From positions 1 through 43,769 of the forward strand of contig NZ_JACSOH010000033.1 in assembly GCF_014349235.1 (NCBI RefSeq): 43,769 nt of DNA. Direction: 5' to 3'. The notes beneath the pieces are model-generated. The model searched no databases. It was given only the letters and a program-made list of their open reading frames with translations, and was not told the origin of the DNA. The position numbers and the translations under genes were made by a program. This DNA comes from Cytophaga sp. FL35 (GTDB lineage: Bacteria > Bacteroidota > Bacteroidia > Flavobacteriales > Flavobacteriaceae). Shown in pieces: positions 10,104 through 20,193 of the stretch; the stretch's first letter is position 1, and each line of letters begins with the position of its first letter.

Positions 10104-10502
10104 ATGGTTACAGATACTATTGCAGATTATCTTACGAGAATCAGAAATGCCAGCAGAGCTGGTCACAGAGTGGTGGAAATTCCATCATCAAAAGTAAAGA
10201 GGGAAATAACTAAAATTTTGTTCGATCAAGGATATATTTTAAGTTATAAGTTTGAAGAGGATAATTTTCAGGGAACTATTAAAATAGCCTTGAAATATGA
10301 TAAGGCTACAAAGGAGCCTGTTATCAGAAAAATACAAAGGGTGAGTAAGCCTGGTCTGCGAAAGTATACCGGTGCAGATACACTACCTAGGGTGTTGAAC
10401 GGTTTAGGTATTGCCATTGTCTCTACTTCACATGGGGTTATGACAAGTAAGCAAGCCAAAAACGAAAATGTAGGTGGCGAGGTACTTTGCTACGTATATT
10501 AA
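10104..10502 (+). CDS. rpsH: 30S ribosomal protein S8
   Basis: S8 is a primary 16S rRNA-binding protein for the central domain and, in E. coli, the repressor of the spc operon. The 132-aa product has the N-terminal DYLTRIRNASRAGHRVVEIPSSKVKREI. It keeps the S8 signature ISTSHGVMTSKQA (here VSTSHGVMTSKQA) near the C-terminus, ending VGGEVLCYVY. The start is set by this N-terminal match. It follows the short hairpin region. Confidence 0.98.
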   Translation: MVTDTIADYLTRIRNASRAGHRVVEIPSSKVKREITKILFDQGYILSYKFEEDNFQGTIKIALKYDKATKEPVIRKIQRVSKPGLRKYTGADTLPRVLNGLGIAIVSTSHGVMTSKQAKNENVGGEVLCYVY

Positions 10503-10523
10503 TAAGTAATAAAGTATTAAGAA

Positions 10524-11066
10524 ATGTCAAGAATAGGTAATAGTCCGATTGTAATTCCAGAAGGGGTTACCGTAGATATAAAGGATAACGAGATTGTTGT
10601 AAAGGGAAAATTGGGTGAGTTAACTCAAGATTTTTCTGCAGTTGACATCAAGGTTGAAGAAGGTAAGGTGGTAGTTGAAAGGCCTTCGGATTCCAAACCT
10701 CATAAAGCAAAACATGGTTTATACCGTGCGCTAATCAACAATATGATCAATGGTGTGTCTAAAGGATGGACCAAAGAATTAGAATTGGTTGGTGTGGGTT
10801 ACCGTGCGAGCAACCAGGGTCAAAAATTGGATTTGGCTTTAGGTTTTTCCCACAATATAGTTTTGGATTTAGCTCCTGAAATTAAAGTGGAGACTACTTC
10901 AGAAAAAGGAAAGAACCCTATTGTTAAATTGACATCTCACGACAAGCAATTGGTAGGTCAGATAGCTGCTAAGATTAGATCTTTCCGTAAGCCAGAGCCT
11001 TACAAAGGGAAGGGTATTAAGTTTGTTGGCGAGCAATTACGAAGAAAAGCAGGTAAATCAGCTTAA
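10524..11066 (+). CDS. rplF: 50S ribosomal protein L6
   Basis: L6 lies near the factor-binding site at the base of the L7/L12 stalk. The 180-aa product begins MSRIGNSPIVIPEGV. It has two repeated L6 domains, with the C-terminal signature PEPYKGKGIKFVGEQLRRKAGK. It starts 21 nt after rpsH and is followed by rplR after 9 nt. Confidence 0.98.
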   Translation: MSRIGNSPIVIPEGVTVDIKDNEIVVKGKLGELTQDFSAVDIKVEEGKVVVERPSDSKPHKAKHGLYRALINNMINGVSKGWTKELELVGVGYRASNQGQKLDLALGFSHNIVLDLAPEIKVETTSEKGKNPIVKLTSHDKQLVGQIAAKIRSFRKPEPYKGKGIKFVGEQLRRKAGKSA

Positions 11067-11075
11067 TAGTATATC

Positions 11076-11432
11076 ATGGCATTATCAAAGAGCGAAAGAA
11101 AACAGAGAATACACAGAAGGATCAGAAAGGTTTCTTCTGGTACTGCGGAAAGACCAAGATTGTCCGTATTTAGAAGTAACAGTGCAATATATGCCCAAGT
11201 TATAAATGATGTTGAAGGTGTTACCTTAGCGTCTGTTTCTTCAAGGGATAAGGATTTGGCTGAAGTAAAAGGATCTAAATCAGAAATTGCAACTGCCGTA
11301 GGTAAGGCGATAGCTGAAAAATGTAAAGAAGCCGGCATTGAAAAAGTTGCCTTTGACAGAGGAGGTAACCTTTATCATGGAAGAGTGAAAGCATTGGCCG
11401 ATGGGGCTCGTGAAGCAGGACTTAATTTTTAA
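11076..11432 (+). CDS. rplR: 50S ribosomal protein L18
   Basis: L18 binds 5S rRNA and carries it into the central protuberance. The 118-aa product has [33 protein letters not shown] and the C-terminal [26 protein letters not shown], both diagnostic for L18. The start [10 protein letters not shown] is typical of flavobacterial homologues. Confidence 0.98.
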   Translation: MALSKSERKQRIHRRIRKVSSGTAERPRLSVFRSNSAIYAQVINDVEGVTLASVSSRDKDLAEVKGSKSEIATAVGKAIAEKCKEAGIEKVAFDRGGNLYHGRVKALADGAREAGLNF

Positions 11433-11440
11433 ATAATACT

Positions 11441-11965
11441 ATGTACCAGAAATATAAGAACGTAGAGACTGTTAAACCTGGCGGTTTAGATTTAAAAGAT
11501 AGATTGGTAGGTATTCAACGGGTTACTAAGGTTACCAAGGGTGGTAGAGCATTTGGTTTTTCTGCTATCGTAGTAGTAGGAGATGAAAATGGAGTTGTTG
11601 GTAGTGGTTTAGGAAAATCCAAAGAGGTGGCCACTGCTATTGCCAAGGCTATAGAAGATGCAAAGAAAAACTTGATTAGAATTCCTTTGAATAAAGGTAC
11701 TTTGCCACACGAGCAAAAAGGTAAGTTTGGTGGAGCAAGGGTTTATATACAACCTGCTTCACATGGTACCGGTGTAATTGCTGGTGGTGCTGTACGTGCA
11801 GTATTGGAATCTGTAGGGGTGCAAGATGTACTTTCTAAATCCCAAGGTTCTTCTAACCCTCATAACGTAGTGAAAGCCACTTTTGATGCTTTGCTACAAT
11901 TAAGGGATGCAGGAACAGTAGCTAAACAAAGAGGAGTATCCTTGGATAAAGTATTTAAAGGATAA
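11441..11965 (+). CDS. rpsE: 30S ribosomal protein S5
   Basis: S5 takes part in decoding accuracy and lines the mRNA entry. The 174-aa product contains the double-stranded RNA-binding-like domain [29 protein letters not shown]. The spectinomycin-site loop KVTKGGR is intact. The C-terminal domain has [33 protein letters not shown]. The gene lies 8 nt after rplR. Confidence 0.98.
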   Translation: MYQKYKNVETVKPGGLDLKDRLVGIQRVTKVTKGGRAFGFSAIVVVGDENGVVGSGLGKSKEVATAIAKAIEDAKKNLIRIPLNKGTLPHEQKGKFGGARVYIQPASHGTGVIAGGAVRAVLESVGVQDVLSKSQGSSNPHNVVKATFDALLQLRDAGTVAKQRGVSLDKVFKG

Positions 11966-11977
11966 TAGAAGAATATT

Positions 11978-12160
11978 ATGGCTAAGAAAATACAGGTAAA
12001 ACAGCTTAAGAGCAGTATCAAGAAACCGCAGAACCAAAAGCGCACATTAGAAGCTTTAGGTCTTAAAAGAATTGGTCAGGTAGTAGAACATGAGGCTACT
12101 CCTAATATTCTTGGTATGATAGATAAAGTTAAACATTTGGTTTCCACACAGGAGGCTTAA
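11978..12160 (+). CDS. rpmD: 50S ribosomal protein L30
   Basis: L30 is a small 50S protein that several bacterial groups have lost. Here it is present with 60 aa, reading KIQVKQLKSSIKKPQNQKRTLEALGL and ending in IDKVKHLVSTQEA. It lies between rpsE and rplO in canonical order. Confidence 0.97.
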   Translation: MAKKIQVKQLKSSIKKPQNQKRTLEALGLKRIGQVVEHEATPNILGMIDKVKHLVSTQEA

Positions 12161-12173
12161 TAGAAGAGATACA

Positions 12174-12626
12174 ATGAATTTAAGCAATCTTAAACCAGCA
12201 GATGGTTCAGTAAGCAATTCAGGTAAAAGAGTTGGTAGAGGACAAGGTTCAGGAAAAGGTGGTACTGCTACCCGTGGACATAAAGGTGCCAAGTCTAGAT
12301 CTGGATATTCAAAGAAAATTGGTTTTGAAGGTGGTCAGATGCCATTACAGCGTCGTGTTCCTAAATTTGGTTTTACGAACATTAACCGTGTAGCTTATAA
12401 AGGAGTGAATTTGGATAAATTACAGGAATTGGTAGACAACAAAGTTGTTACCGATACTGTGACCGTAGAAACTCTAGTAGAAAACGGTTTGGCTAAAAGA
12501 AAGGATTTAGTAAAAATATTGGGCGGTGGGGAACTTAAAGCTTCCCTTAAAGTGTCCGTGCATAAATTTACGGCTAGTGCAAAAGCGGCCATTGAAGCAG
12601 CTGGCGGAGAGGCAATAAATTTATAA
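12174..12626 (+). CDS. rplO: 50S ribosomal protein L15
   Basis: L15 is a late-assembly 50S protein that threads deep into 23S rRNA. The 150-aa product begins MNLSNLKPADGSV. It shows the glycine-rich, basic N-terminal extension GRGQGSGKGGTATRGHKG, then GFEGGQMPLQRRVPKFGF. It directly precedes secY by 12 nt, the universal arrangement. Confidence 0.98.
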   Translation: MNLSNLKPADGSVSNSGKRVGRGQGSGKGGTATRGHKGAKSRSGYSKKIGFEGGQMPLQRRVPKFGFTNINRVAYKGVNLDKLQELVDNKVVTDTVTVETLVENGLAKRKDLVKILGGGELKASLKVSVHKFTASAKAAIEAAGGEAINL

Positions 12627-12638
12627 GCATACCCTACT

Positions 12639-13982
12639 ATGAAGAAATTTTTCGAGACCATATCCAACATTTGGAAAATAGAAGAGCTAAGAAATCGTAT
12701 TTTGATTACGCTTAGCCTTCTTTTGGTATACCGTTTTGGTTGTCAAATAGTTCTTCCGGGGATTGATTCAACACAATTGGCGGCCTTGGCTTCCGGAACG
12801 GACCAAGGTATTTTTGGTCTGTTAAATGCTTTTACTGGTGGGGCTTTTGCCAATGCATCAGTTTTTGCTTTGGGAATTATGCCATATATCTCTGCATCTA
12901 TTGTAGTGCAGTTGATGAGTATCGCTATACCTTATCTTCAGAAATTGGATAAGGAAGGGGAAAGTGGAAGAAAAACCAAAAATCAAATTACCCGTTGGTT
13001 AACAATTGGTATTTGTGTGGTACAGGCTCCAGCTTATTTGTACGGTTTGGAAGCGTTTGGTGTTCAAGACAGTGCGTTTTTGTTAGGAAAAGGTCTTGAT
13101 TTCATGATTCCAGCGGTAGTTATTCTTGTTACCGGTTGTGTTTTTGCAATGTGGTTGGGAGAAAAAATTACTGATAAGGGTATTGGTAACGGTATTTCAT
13201 TGTTGATTATGATTGGGATTATAGCTACAATGCCTCAATCATTTGTTCAAGAATTTATTTCAAGGACAACCAACAATACAGGTGGCTTGATGTTCATTCT
13301 AATCGAGGTAATACTATGGTTCTTGGTCATTCTTGCTAGCGTTTTATTGGTGATGGCAACTCGTCAAATACCGGTTCAATATGCAAGAAGGACTGCTTCG
13401 GGTGGTTATGAAAAGAACATCATGGGTTCTAGACAATATATACCATTGAAGCTTAATGCTTCTGGTGTTATGCCTATCATTTTTGCTCAGGCAATTATGT
13501 TTGCTCCTAGTTTAATTGGTAAAACATTTAATAACACCGCCGCAGGTCAATGGATGGAAGTTCAGTTTCAAGATATCTTCGGATTGGCGTATAACATTTT
13601 GTTCGCGGTCTTGATTATTATCTTCACCTACTTCTATACGGCCATTACGGTACCAACAAATAAAATGGCCGATGATTTGAAAAGGAGCGGTGGTTTTATT
13701 CCGGGAATTAGACCAGGTAAAGAGACAGGTGACTTTTTAGATAAGGTAATGTCTTTGATAACTCTGCCAGGTTCTGTATTTTTGGCCATTTTAGCGGTTT
13801 TACCTGCAATCGTGGTGAAATTAATGGATATACAACAAGGTTGGGCCTTATTTTACGGTGGAACATCTTTACTCATTATGGTAGGTGTCGCCATTGATAC
13901 GGTTCAACAAGTAAATGCGTACTTGTTGAATAGACATTATGATGGATTAATGAAGACTGGTAAAAATAGAAAAGTAGCATAA
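12639..13982 (+). CDS. secY: Protein translocase subunit SecY
   Basis: SecY is the channel subunit of the SecYEG translocon in the inner membrane. The 447-aa protein has ten predicted hydrophobic segments. The plug/TM2 region [15 protein letters not shown] is present, as is the cytosolic loop [34 protein letters not shown]. The SecA/ribosome-binding loop [16 protein letters not shown] is also present. It keeps its classic place at the end of the spc block, two bases before infA. Confidence 0.98.
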   Translation: MKKFFETISNIWKIEELRNRILITLSLLLVYRFGCQIVLPGIDSTQLAALASGTDQGIFGLLNAFTGGAFANASVFALGIMPYISASIVVQLMSIAIPYLQKLDKEGESGRKTKNQITRWLTIGICVVQAPAYLYGLEAFGVQDSAFLLGKGLDFMIPAVVILVTGCVFAMWLGEKITDKGIGNGISLLIMIGIIATMPQSFVQEFISRTTNNTGGLMFILIEVILWFLVILASVLLVMATRQIPVQYARRTASGGYEKNIMGSRQYIPLKLNASGVMPIIFAQAIMFAPSLIGKTFNNTAAGQWMEVQFQDIFGLAYNILFAVLIIIFTYFYTAITVPTNKMADDLKRSGGFIPGIRPGKETGDFLDKVMSLITLPGSVFLAILAVLPAIVVKLMDIQQGWALFYGGTSLLIMVGVAIDTVQQVNAYLLNRHYDGLMKTGKNRKVA

Positions 13983-13984
13983 TT

Positions 13985-14200
13985 ATGGCGAAACAAGCAG
14001 CAATAGAGCAAGATGGATCTATAATTGAAGCATTGTCTAATGCAATGTTCCGCGTAGAATTAGAAAATGGTCATGTGGTTACTGCCCATATCTCTGGAAA
14101 GATGCGTATGCATTACATTAAATTGCTTCCTGGAGATAAGGTGAAGTTGGAAATGAGCCCTTATGACCTTACCAAGGCTAGAATTACCTATAGATATTAA
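13985..14200 (+). CDS. infA: Translation initiation factor IF-1
   Basis: IF-1 occupies the A site of the 30S subunit during initiation. The 71-aa product is one S1/OB-fold domain. It reads [22 protein letters not shown] and [21 protein letters not shown], both strongly conserved. Its place between secY and rpmJ is standard. Confidence 0.98.
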   Translation: MAKQAAIEQDGSIIEALSNAMFRVELENGHVVTAHISGKMRMHYIKLLPGDKVKLEMSPYDLTKARITYRY

Positions 14201-14220
14201 AACGAGAGAAAGACAACAAG

Positions 14221-14337
14221 ATGAAAGTTAGAGCATCAATAAAGAAAAGAAGCGCCGACTGCAAGATTGTACGCAGAAAGGGCAGGTTGTATGTAATCAA
14301 CAAAAAGAATCCTAGATTTAAACAAAGACAAGGATAA
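14221..14337 (+). CDS. rpmJ: 50S ribosomal protein L36, zinc-free form
   Basis: Reading from the ATG at 14221 gives a 38-aa protein beginning [20 protein letters not shown] and ending NPRFKQRQG, which is L36. The C-terminal histidine and all but one of the zinc-ligand cysteines are missing, so it is the zinc-independent type, as for S14 in this window. It lies 20 nt after infA and 2 nt before rpsM. Confidence 0.97.
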   Translation: MKVRASIKKRSADCKIVRRKGRLYVINKKNPRFKQRQG

Positions 14338-14339
14338 TT

Positions 14340-14714
14340 ATGGCAAGAATTGCGGGTATAGACATACCAAAACAAAAGAGAGGTGTAATTGCCTTGACCT
14401 ACATTTTCGGTATTGGTAGAAGTAGGGCTAAAGAAATTTTGGAAAAAGCCAATGTGAGTGAGGATACAAAAGTATCTGAATGGAACGATGATGAAATTGG
14501 TCGTATAAGGGAAGCAGTTTCCGGTTTTACTATTGAAGGTGAACTTCGTTCAGAAACTCAGTTGAACATTAAGCGTTTAATGGATATTGGTTGCTACCGT
14601 GGTATTCGTCATAGAGCTGGTCTTCCACTTCGCGGTCAACGTACCAAGAATAATTCTAGGACTAGAAAAGGAAAAAGAAAAACGGTTGCTAATAAGAAAA
14701 AGGCAACTAAATAA
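14340..14714 (+). CDS. rpsM: 30S ribosomal protein S13
   Basis: S13 lies in the 30S head, contacts P-site tRNA and forms bridge B1 with L5. The 124-aa product starts [34 protein letters not shown]. It contains the signature [24 protein letters not shown] and has a lysine-rich tail. It is the first gene of the alpha block. Confidence 0.98.
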   Translation: MARIAGIDIPKQKRGVIALTYIFGIGRSRAKEILEKANVSEDTKVSEWNDDEIGRIREAVSGFTIEGELRSETQLNIKRLMDIGCYRGIRHRAGLPLRGQRTKNNSRTRKGKRKTVANKKKATK

Positions 14715-14727
14715 TAAGTAGGTTATT

Positions 14728-15132
14728 ATGGCAAAGGCAACTTCAAAAGCAGGTGCAAAAGCGGCTAAAAAACGTAAAGTAATCGTTGACTCCGTGGGCG
14801 AGGCTCACGTAACCGCATCTTTCAATAATATCATTATTTCCCTTACCAATAAAAAAGGGGATGTTATTTCTTGGTCATCGGCAGGTAAAATGGGCTTCAG
14901 GGGTTCTAAGAAGAATACTCCATATGCAGCTCAAGTAGCTGCTGAAGAATGTGCTAAAACCGCACATGAAGCTGGATTAAGAAAAGTAAAAGTTTACGTA
15001 AAAGGACCAGGTAACGGTAGGGAATCTGCTATCCGTGCCGTCCACAACTCTGGTATTGAGGTAACGGAAATAGTTGATGTTACACCAATGCCGCACAACG
15101 GTTGTAGACCTCCAAAAAGAAGAAGAGTTTAA
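14728..15132 (+). CDS. rpsK: 30S ribosomal protein S11
   Basis: S11 lies on the 30S platform near the E-site codon. The 134-aa product has an alanine- and lysine-rich N-terminus. The core follows: [39 protein letters not shown] and [16 protein letters not shown]. The next gap is 89 nt and contains a strong inverted-repeat structure. Confidence 0.98.
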   Translation: MAKATSKAGAKAAKKRKVIVDSVGEAHVTASFNNIIISLTNKKGDVISWSSAGKMGFRGSKKNTPYAAQVAAEECAKTAHEAGLRKVKVYVKGPGNGRESAIRAVHNSGIEVTEIVDVTPMPHNGCRPPKRRRV

Positions 15133-15153
15133 TTTATTCATATTTATTTCACC

Positions 15154-15208
15154 GGAAATGTAGTTAACGATTATCGAAGGATAAGCCTTAATTCATAATC
15201 ACATTTCC
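15154..15208 (+). promoter_or_regulatory. Nested stem-loop leader immediately upstream of rpsD
   Basis: The 89-nt rpsK-rpsD gap contains three nested stems. The outer is GGAAATGT (15154-15161) with ACATTTCC (15201-15208). The middle is GATTAT (15169-15174) with ATAATC (15195-15200), directly abutting the outer arm. The inner is AAGG (15177-15180) with CCTT (15186-15189). The outer two stems are perfect, with 8 and 6 bp, and the left side has a 7-nt bulge. The structure ends 13 nt before the rpsD start codon. S4, the product of rpsD, represses its own mRNA in both E. coli and Bacillus through unrelated leaders, so an S4-binding leader is the natural hypothesis. Confidence 0.6.
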
Positions 15209-15221
15209 AAATTATTAGAAA

Positions 15222-15827
15222 ATGGCAAGATATACAGGACCTAAAAGTAAGATAGCCCGTAAATTTGGTGAGGCAATCTTTGGAGACGACAAGTCTTTTG
15301 AAAAGAAAAATTATCCCCCAGGACAACACGGTAATAACAGACGTCGCGGAAAGAAGTCTGAGTACGCGGTGCAGTTGATGGAGAAGCAAAAAGCGAAGTA
15401 TACCTATGGTATCCTTGAGAAGCAATTTAGAAACATTTTTGCCAACGCCAAGAGAAAAGAAGGTGTTACAGGTGAAATTTTGCTTCAGTTATGTGAGTGT
15501 AGGTTAGATAATGTTGTATACCGTATGGGTATTGCCCCTTCAAGAAGAGGAGCAAGACAATTGGTTAGCCACAGACACATTACAGTAAATGGTGAGTTGG
15601 TTAACATTCCTTCATATACTTTAAAAGCGGGTGATGTTGTTGGTGTTCGTGAGAAATCTAAATCGCTTCAAGTGATTCAAGATTCATTGGATTCCCAAAG
15701 TAATGTTTATGAGTGGATAACCTGGAACTCTGAAAAGAAAGAAGGTACTTTTGTTTCTGTGCCAGAAAGAATTCAAATTCCAGAGAATATCAAAGAACAA
15801 TTAATAGTTGAGCTTTACTCTAAATAA
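15222..15827 (+). CDS. rpsD: 30S ribosomal protein S4
   Basis: S4 is a primary assembly protein of the 30S body. The 201-aa product begins [21 protein letters not shown]. It lacks the N-terminal zinc cysteines found in some S4 forms. The S4 RNA-binding fold is present: [48 protein letters not shown]. It is the only gene in the alpha block with a long structured leader directly before it, which suggests control separate from its neighbours. Confidence 0.98.
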   Translation: MARYTGPKSKIARKFGEAIFGDDKSFEKKNYPPGQHGNNRRRGKKSEYAVQLMEKQKAKYTYGILEKQFRNIFANAKRKEGVTGEILLQLCECRLDNVVYRMGIAPSRRGARQLVSHRHITVNGELVNIPSYTLKAGDVVGVREKSKSLQVIQDSLDSQSNVYEWITWNSEKKEGTFVSVPERIQIPENIKEQLIVELYSK

Positions 15828-15845
15828 CATAGAACACTAATTCAT

Positions 15846-16838
15846 ATGGCATTATTTAATTTTCAGAAACCCGATAAAGTAATAATGATCGATTCCTCGG
15901 ATTTCGAAGGTAAGTTCGAATTTCGTCCTTTGGAACCTGGTTATGGATTAACTGTTGGGAACGCACTAAGAAGAGTATTGCTTTCTTCTTTGGAAGGACA
16001 TGCGATTACCTCTGTTAGAATTGACGGGGTAGAGCATGAGTTTTCCGTTATTTCGGGGGTTGTTGAAGATGTTACCGAAATTATATTGAACCTTAAGCAG
16101 GTTCGCTTTAAGAAACAAATAGATGATTCCGAGGCTGAAGTAGTTTCTATATCCGTTAGTGGTAAAGAACAATTGACTGCTGGTGATTTTCAAAAATTCA
16201 TTTCTGGATACCAAGTTTTAAACCCGGATTTGGTTATCTGTAACATGGATTCCAAGGTGAGCATTAACATGGAAATTGTTATAGACAAGGGCCGTGGTTA
16301 TGTTCCTGCTGAGGAAAACAAGAAATCCAACGCTGCTTTAGGAAGCATCGCCATAGATTCAATCTTTACTCCTATCAAAAACGTAAAGTATAGTATTGAA
16401 AACTTTCGTGTGGAGCAAAAGACCGATTATGAAAAATTGGTTTTCGAAATAGTTACAGATGGATCTATTCACCCTAAAGATGCTCTTACTGAGGGAGCTA
16501 AAGTTTTAATACACCACTTTATGTTATTCTCTGATGAGAGAATTACTTTAGAAGCTGATGAAATAGCGCAAACGGAAACTTACGATGAGGAGTCCTTGCA
16601 TATGCGTCAGTTATTAAAGACTAAATTGGTAGATATGGACCTTTCCGTTCGTGCCCTTAATTGTTTAAAGGCTGCGGAAGTAGATACCTTAGGTGATTTG
16701 GTTTCCTTTAATAAGAACGATTTAATGAAGTTTAGAAACTTTGGTAAAAAGTCTCTAACGGAGTTGGAAGAATTGGTCATCAACAAAGGTCTTAGCTTTG
16801 GAATGGACCTTTCAAAATATAAATTAGATAAAGATTAA
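15846..16838 (+). CDS. rpoA: RNA polymerase subunit alpha
   Basis: The alpha subunit dimerises to start RNA polymerase assembly, and its C-terminal domain binds DNA and activators. The 330-aa protein has the N-terminal assembly domain with [35 protein letters not shown]. After a linker near residue 235 comes the alpha-CTD with [22 protein letters not shown] and [26 protein letters not shown]. Length and domain order are normal. It lies 18 nt after rpsD. Confidence 0.99.
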   Translation: MALFNFQKPDKVIMIDSSDFEGKFEFRPLEPGYGLTVGNALRRVLLSSLEGHAITSVRIDGVEHEFSVISGVVEDVTEIILNLKQVRFKKQIDDSEAEVVSISVSGKEQLTAGDFQKFISGYQVLNPDLVICNMDSKVSINMEIVIDKGRGYVPAEENKKSNAALGSIAIDSIFTPIKNVKYSIENFRVEQKTDYEKLVFEIVTDGSIHPKDALTEGAKVLIHHFMLFSDERITLEADEIAQTETYDEESLHMRQLLKTKLVDMDLSVRALNCLKAAEVDTLGDLVSFNKNDLMKFRNFGKKSLTELEELVINKGLSFGMDLSKYKLDKD

Positions 16839-16899
16839 TCGATATTTCTTACAGGATAGGGATACACCCTCAGTTGGAGAAATACAATAGACTATAAAA

Positions 16900-17439
16900 A
16901 TGAGACACGGTAAAAAGGTCAATCATTTAGGAAGAAAAACAGCACATAGAAAAGCTATGTTGGCCAATATGGCTTCTTCCTTGATCGAGCACAAGAGAAT
17001 CAACACTACGGTGGCAAAGGCAAAGGCGCTGAAACAATTTGTTGAGCCTTTGATAACAAAAGCCAAAGCTGAGAACAACATCACTGCTGAAAAGGGTACG
17101 CACAACCGTCGTATCGCTTTTAAGAGTTTGCGTAACAAATACGCAGTAACTGAGTTGTTTAGCAACGTAGCAGAGAAAGTGGGCGATCGTCCAGGAGGTT
17201 ATACTCGCATTATAAAATTGGGTACCCGTCTTGGGGATAACGCTGATATGGCAATGATCGAGTTGGTTGATTTCAACGAACTTTACAATGCTGGCAAGCC
17301 TAAGAAGAAAACTACGAGAAGAAGTAGAAGAGGTGGCAAAAAGCAGGAAGAAGAAAATGTAGTAGCTCCTGCGGCCCCTGCTGAAAAGGCGGAAGCACAG
17401 GCAGACGTTGAAAATGTTACAGACGATTCAGAAGAATAA
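16900..17439 (+). CDS. rplQ: 50S ribosomal protein L17 with acidic C-terminal extension
   Basis: L17 lies near the tunnel exit. The first 120 residues form the L17 domain ([68 protein letters not shown]). The protein is 179 aa, about 50 longer than most bacterial L17. The extension has a basic stretch ([16 protein letters not shown]) followed by a low-complexity alanine- and glutamate-rich tail. Similar tails occur in other Bacteroidota. It is the last gene of the superoperon and is followed by a strong terminator. Confidence 0.97.
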   Translation: MRHGKKVNHLGRKTAHRKAMLANMASSLIEHKRINTTVAKAKALKQFVEPLITKAKAENNITAEKGTHNRRIAFKSLRNKYAVTELFSNVAEKVGDRPGGYTRIIKLGTRLGDNADMAMIELVDFNELYNAGKPKKKTTRRSRRGGKKQEEENVVAPAAPAEKAEAQADVENVTDDSEE

Positions 17440-17465
17440 AATGAATAGTGTCACATAACACATTG

Positions 17466-17498
17466 AAAAGGATAAACTTAATAGTTTATCCTTTTTTT
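17466..17498 (+). terminator. Intrinsic terminator of the ribosomal superoperon
   Basis: AAAAGGATAAACT (17466-17478) pairs perfectly with AGTTTATCCTTTT (17483-17495) around a TAAT loop. The T-tract runs to 17498. It lies 26 nt after the rplQ stop. Confidence 0.9.
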
Positions 17499-17503
17499 AT
17501 GTT

Positions 17504-17511
17504 TAATTTTG
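17504..17511 (+). promoter_or_regulatory. Putative -7 box of carA
   Basis: TAATTTTG matches TAnnTTTG and lies just after the superoperon terminator, 24 nt before the carA start. No clear TTTG -33 box is present at the right distance, only TTTA inside the terminator stem. Confidence 0.4.
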
Positions 17512-17535
17512 AAAACTTTGAAATAGGAAAATTAT

Positions 17536-18657
17536 ATGAAGTATCAATCTAAGAGAAAAGCACTTTTATTGTTGGCCGATGGTACCATTTTTTATGGTAA
17601 ATCTGTCGGGGATGTTGAAGGAACTGCCTTTGGCGAGGTATGTTTTAATACAGGAATGACCGGTTACCAGGAAATATTTACAGACCCTTCCTATTTTGGG
17701 CAACTCATGGTAACCACCAACGCCCATATAGGTAATTATGGAACGGTAGCAGAGGAAGTAGAATCGGATTCGGTTAAGATTTCCGGTTTGATCTGTAGAA
17801 ATTTCAGCTACGAATATTCAAGGCCTAGAGCAGATAAAAGTTTAAAGGATTTTTTAAGTGAAAACAATCTTTTTGCCATTTCTGATGTAGACACCCGTGC
17901 TTTGGTAAGCTACATTCGTGATAATGGAGCAATGAATGCTGTAATATCTACCGATGTTCAGAATATAGATAGCCTTAAAAAGCAGTTGGCGGAAGTGCCC
18001 AGTATGGAAGGTTTGGAATTGGCCTCGAAGGTTTCAACTAAGGAACCTTACTTTGTGGGCGAAGATACCGCCACTTATAAAATAGCCGCTTTGGATATAG
18101 GAATAAAAAAGAATATTCTTAGAAATCTGGCTAAGAGGGATGCTTACATTAAGGTTTTTCCTTACAACACTTCATTTGAAGAAATGAATGCTTGGGGGTC
18201 AGATGCATTTTTCGTTTCAAACGGACCAGGTGATCCGGAACCCCTTACCGATGCCATAGAAGCTGCCAAGAAGATGATCGAAAGTGATAAACCCGTCTTT
18301 GGAATTTGCTTAGGTCACCAGGTAATCGCTTTGGCAAAGGGGATATCCACCTATAAAATGCATAACGGACATAGAGGAATTAATCACCCAATTTTAAATT
18401 TGGTTACGGGTAAGGGAGAAATTACTTCCCAAAACCACGGTTTTGCCATTAATAGGGAAGAAACCGAGGCCAATGCAGATGTTGAGATTACTCACGTACA
18501 TTTAAATGACAATACAGTTGCCGGGATAAAGCTAAAGGAAAAGGATGTATTCTGTGTTCAGTATCATCCGGAAGCGAGCCCTGGGCCACACGATGCCGAT
18601 TATCTTTTTGATCAATTCTTTGATTTGATCAAAAACAAAACGGTTCAAACGGCATAG
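17536..18657 (+). CDS. carA: Carbamoyl-phosphate synthase small subunit
   Basis: CarA is the glutaminase subunit that passes ammonia to CarB for carbamoyl phosphate synthesis, feeding pyrimidine and arginine pathways. The 373-aa protein has the N-terminal CPSase small domain (LLLADGTIFYGKSVG, GEVCFNTGMTGYQEIFTDPSYFGQ). The class I glutamine amidotransferase domain has catalytic Cys258 in GICLGHQV, with His344 and Glu346 in QYHPEASPGP. carB is not adjacent. carA stands as a single-gene unit between the superoperon terminator and eno, an arrangement common in flavobacteria. Confidence 0.97.
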   Translation: MKYQSKRKALLLLADGTIFYGKSVGDVEGTAFGEVCFNTGMTGYQEIFTDPSYFGQLMVTTNAHIGNYGTVAEEVESDSVKISGLICRNFSYEYSRPRADKSLKDFLSENNLFAISDVDTRALVSYIRDNGAMNAVISTDVQNIDSLKKQLAEVPSMEGLELASKVSTKEPYFVGEDTATYKIAALDIGIKKNILRNLAKRDAYIKVFPYNTSFEEMNAWGSDAFFVSNGPGDPEPLTDAIEAAKKMIESDKPVFGICLGHQVIALAKGISTYKMHNGHRGINHPILNLVTGKGEITSQNHGFAINREETEANADVEITHVHLNDNTVAGIKLKEKDVFCVQYHPEASPGPHDADYLFDQFFDLIKNKTVQTA

Positions 18658-18691
18658 GTTAAATCATTGTTATTTCCCCTTAAATATCAAG

Positions 18692-18710
18692 GTTGGGATA
18701 GCAGCCCAAC
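18692..18710 (+). terminator. Hairpin after carA, weak terminator candidate
   Basis: GTTGGG (18692-18697) pairs with CCCAAC (18705-18710) around a 7-nt loop. The sequence after it is TATGGGGGTTTT rather than a clean T-tract, so termination would be weak. The hairpin ends 13 nt before the proposed eno -7 box. Confidence 0.4.
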
Positions 18711-18723
18711 TATGGGGGTTTTG

Positions 18724-18731
18724 TATATTTG
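18724..18731 (+). promoter_or_regulatory. Putative -7 box of eno
   Basis: TATATTTG matches TAnnTTTG exactly and lies 43 nt before the enolase start. A TTTG -33 element is not evident at 18701-18706. Transcription would start near 18737. Confidence 0.5.
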
Positions 18732-18741
18732 TTCACCTTGA

Positions 18742-20067
<1,326 letters not shown>

Positions 20068-20093
20068 TTATTAACACATTCGAAAAAAATTAG

Positions 20094-20135
20094 GCCTTTC
20101 TTTTCATTTATTATTGAAGAGAAAGGCTTTTTTTT
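20094..20135 (+). terminator. Intrinsic terminator of eno
   Basis: GCCTTTC (20094-20100) pairs with GAAAGGC (20121-20127), extended by partial pairing in the T/A-rich interior. Eight T residues follow (20128-20135). Confidence 0.8.
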
Positions 20136-20193
20136 GGATGATATGCAAAGTTTACTTACCTTTTTGCTTTAACGAATAACCTTCTTCCTTTCA

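Noticed and set aside
20136-20193. Promoter box for the GT5 gene at TTACCTTTTTGC (20155-20166)
   Set aside because: The spacing between TA and TTTG is four bases rather than two, so it does not match the consensus.
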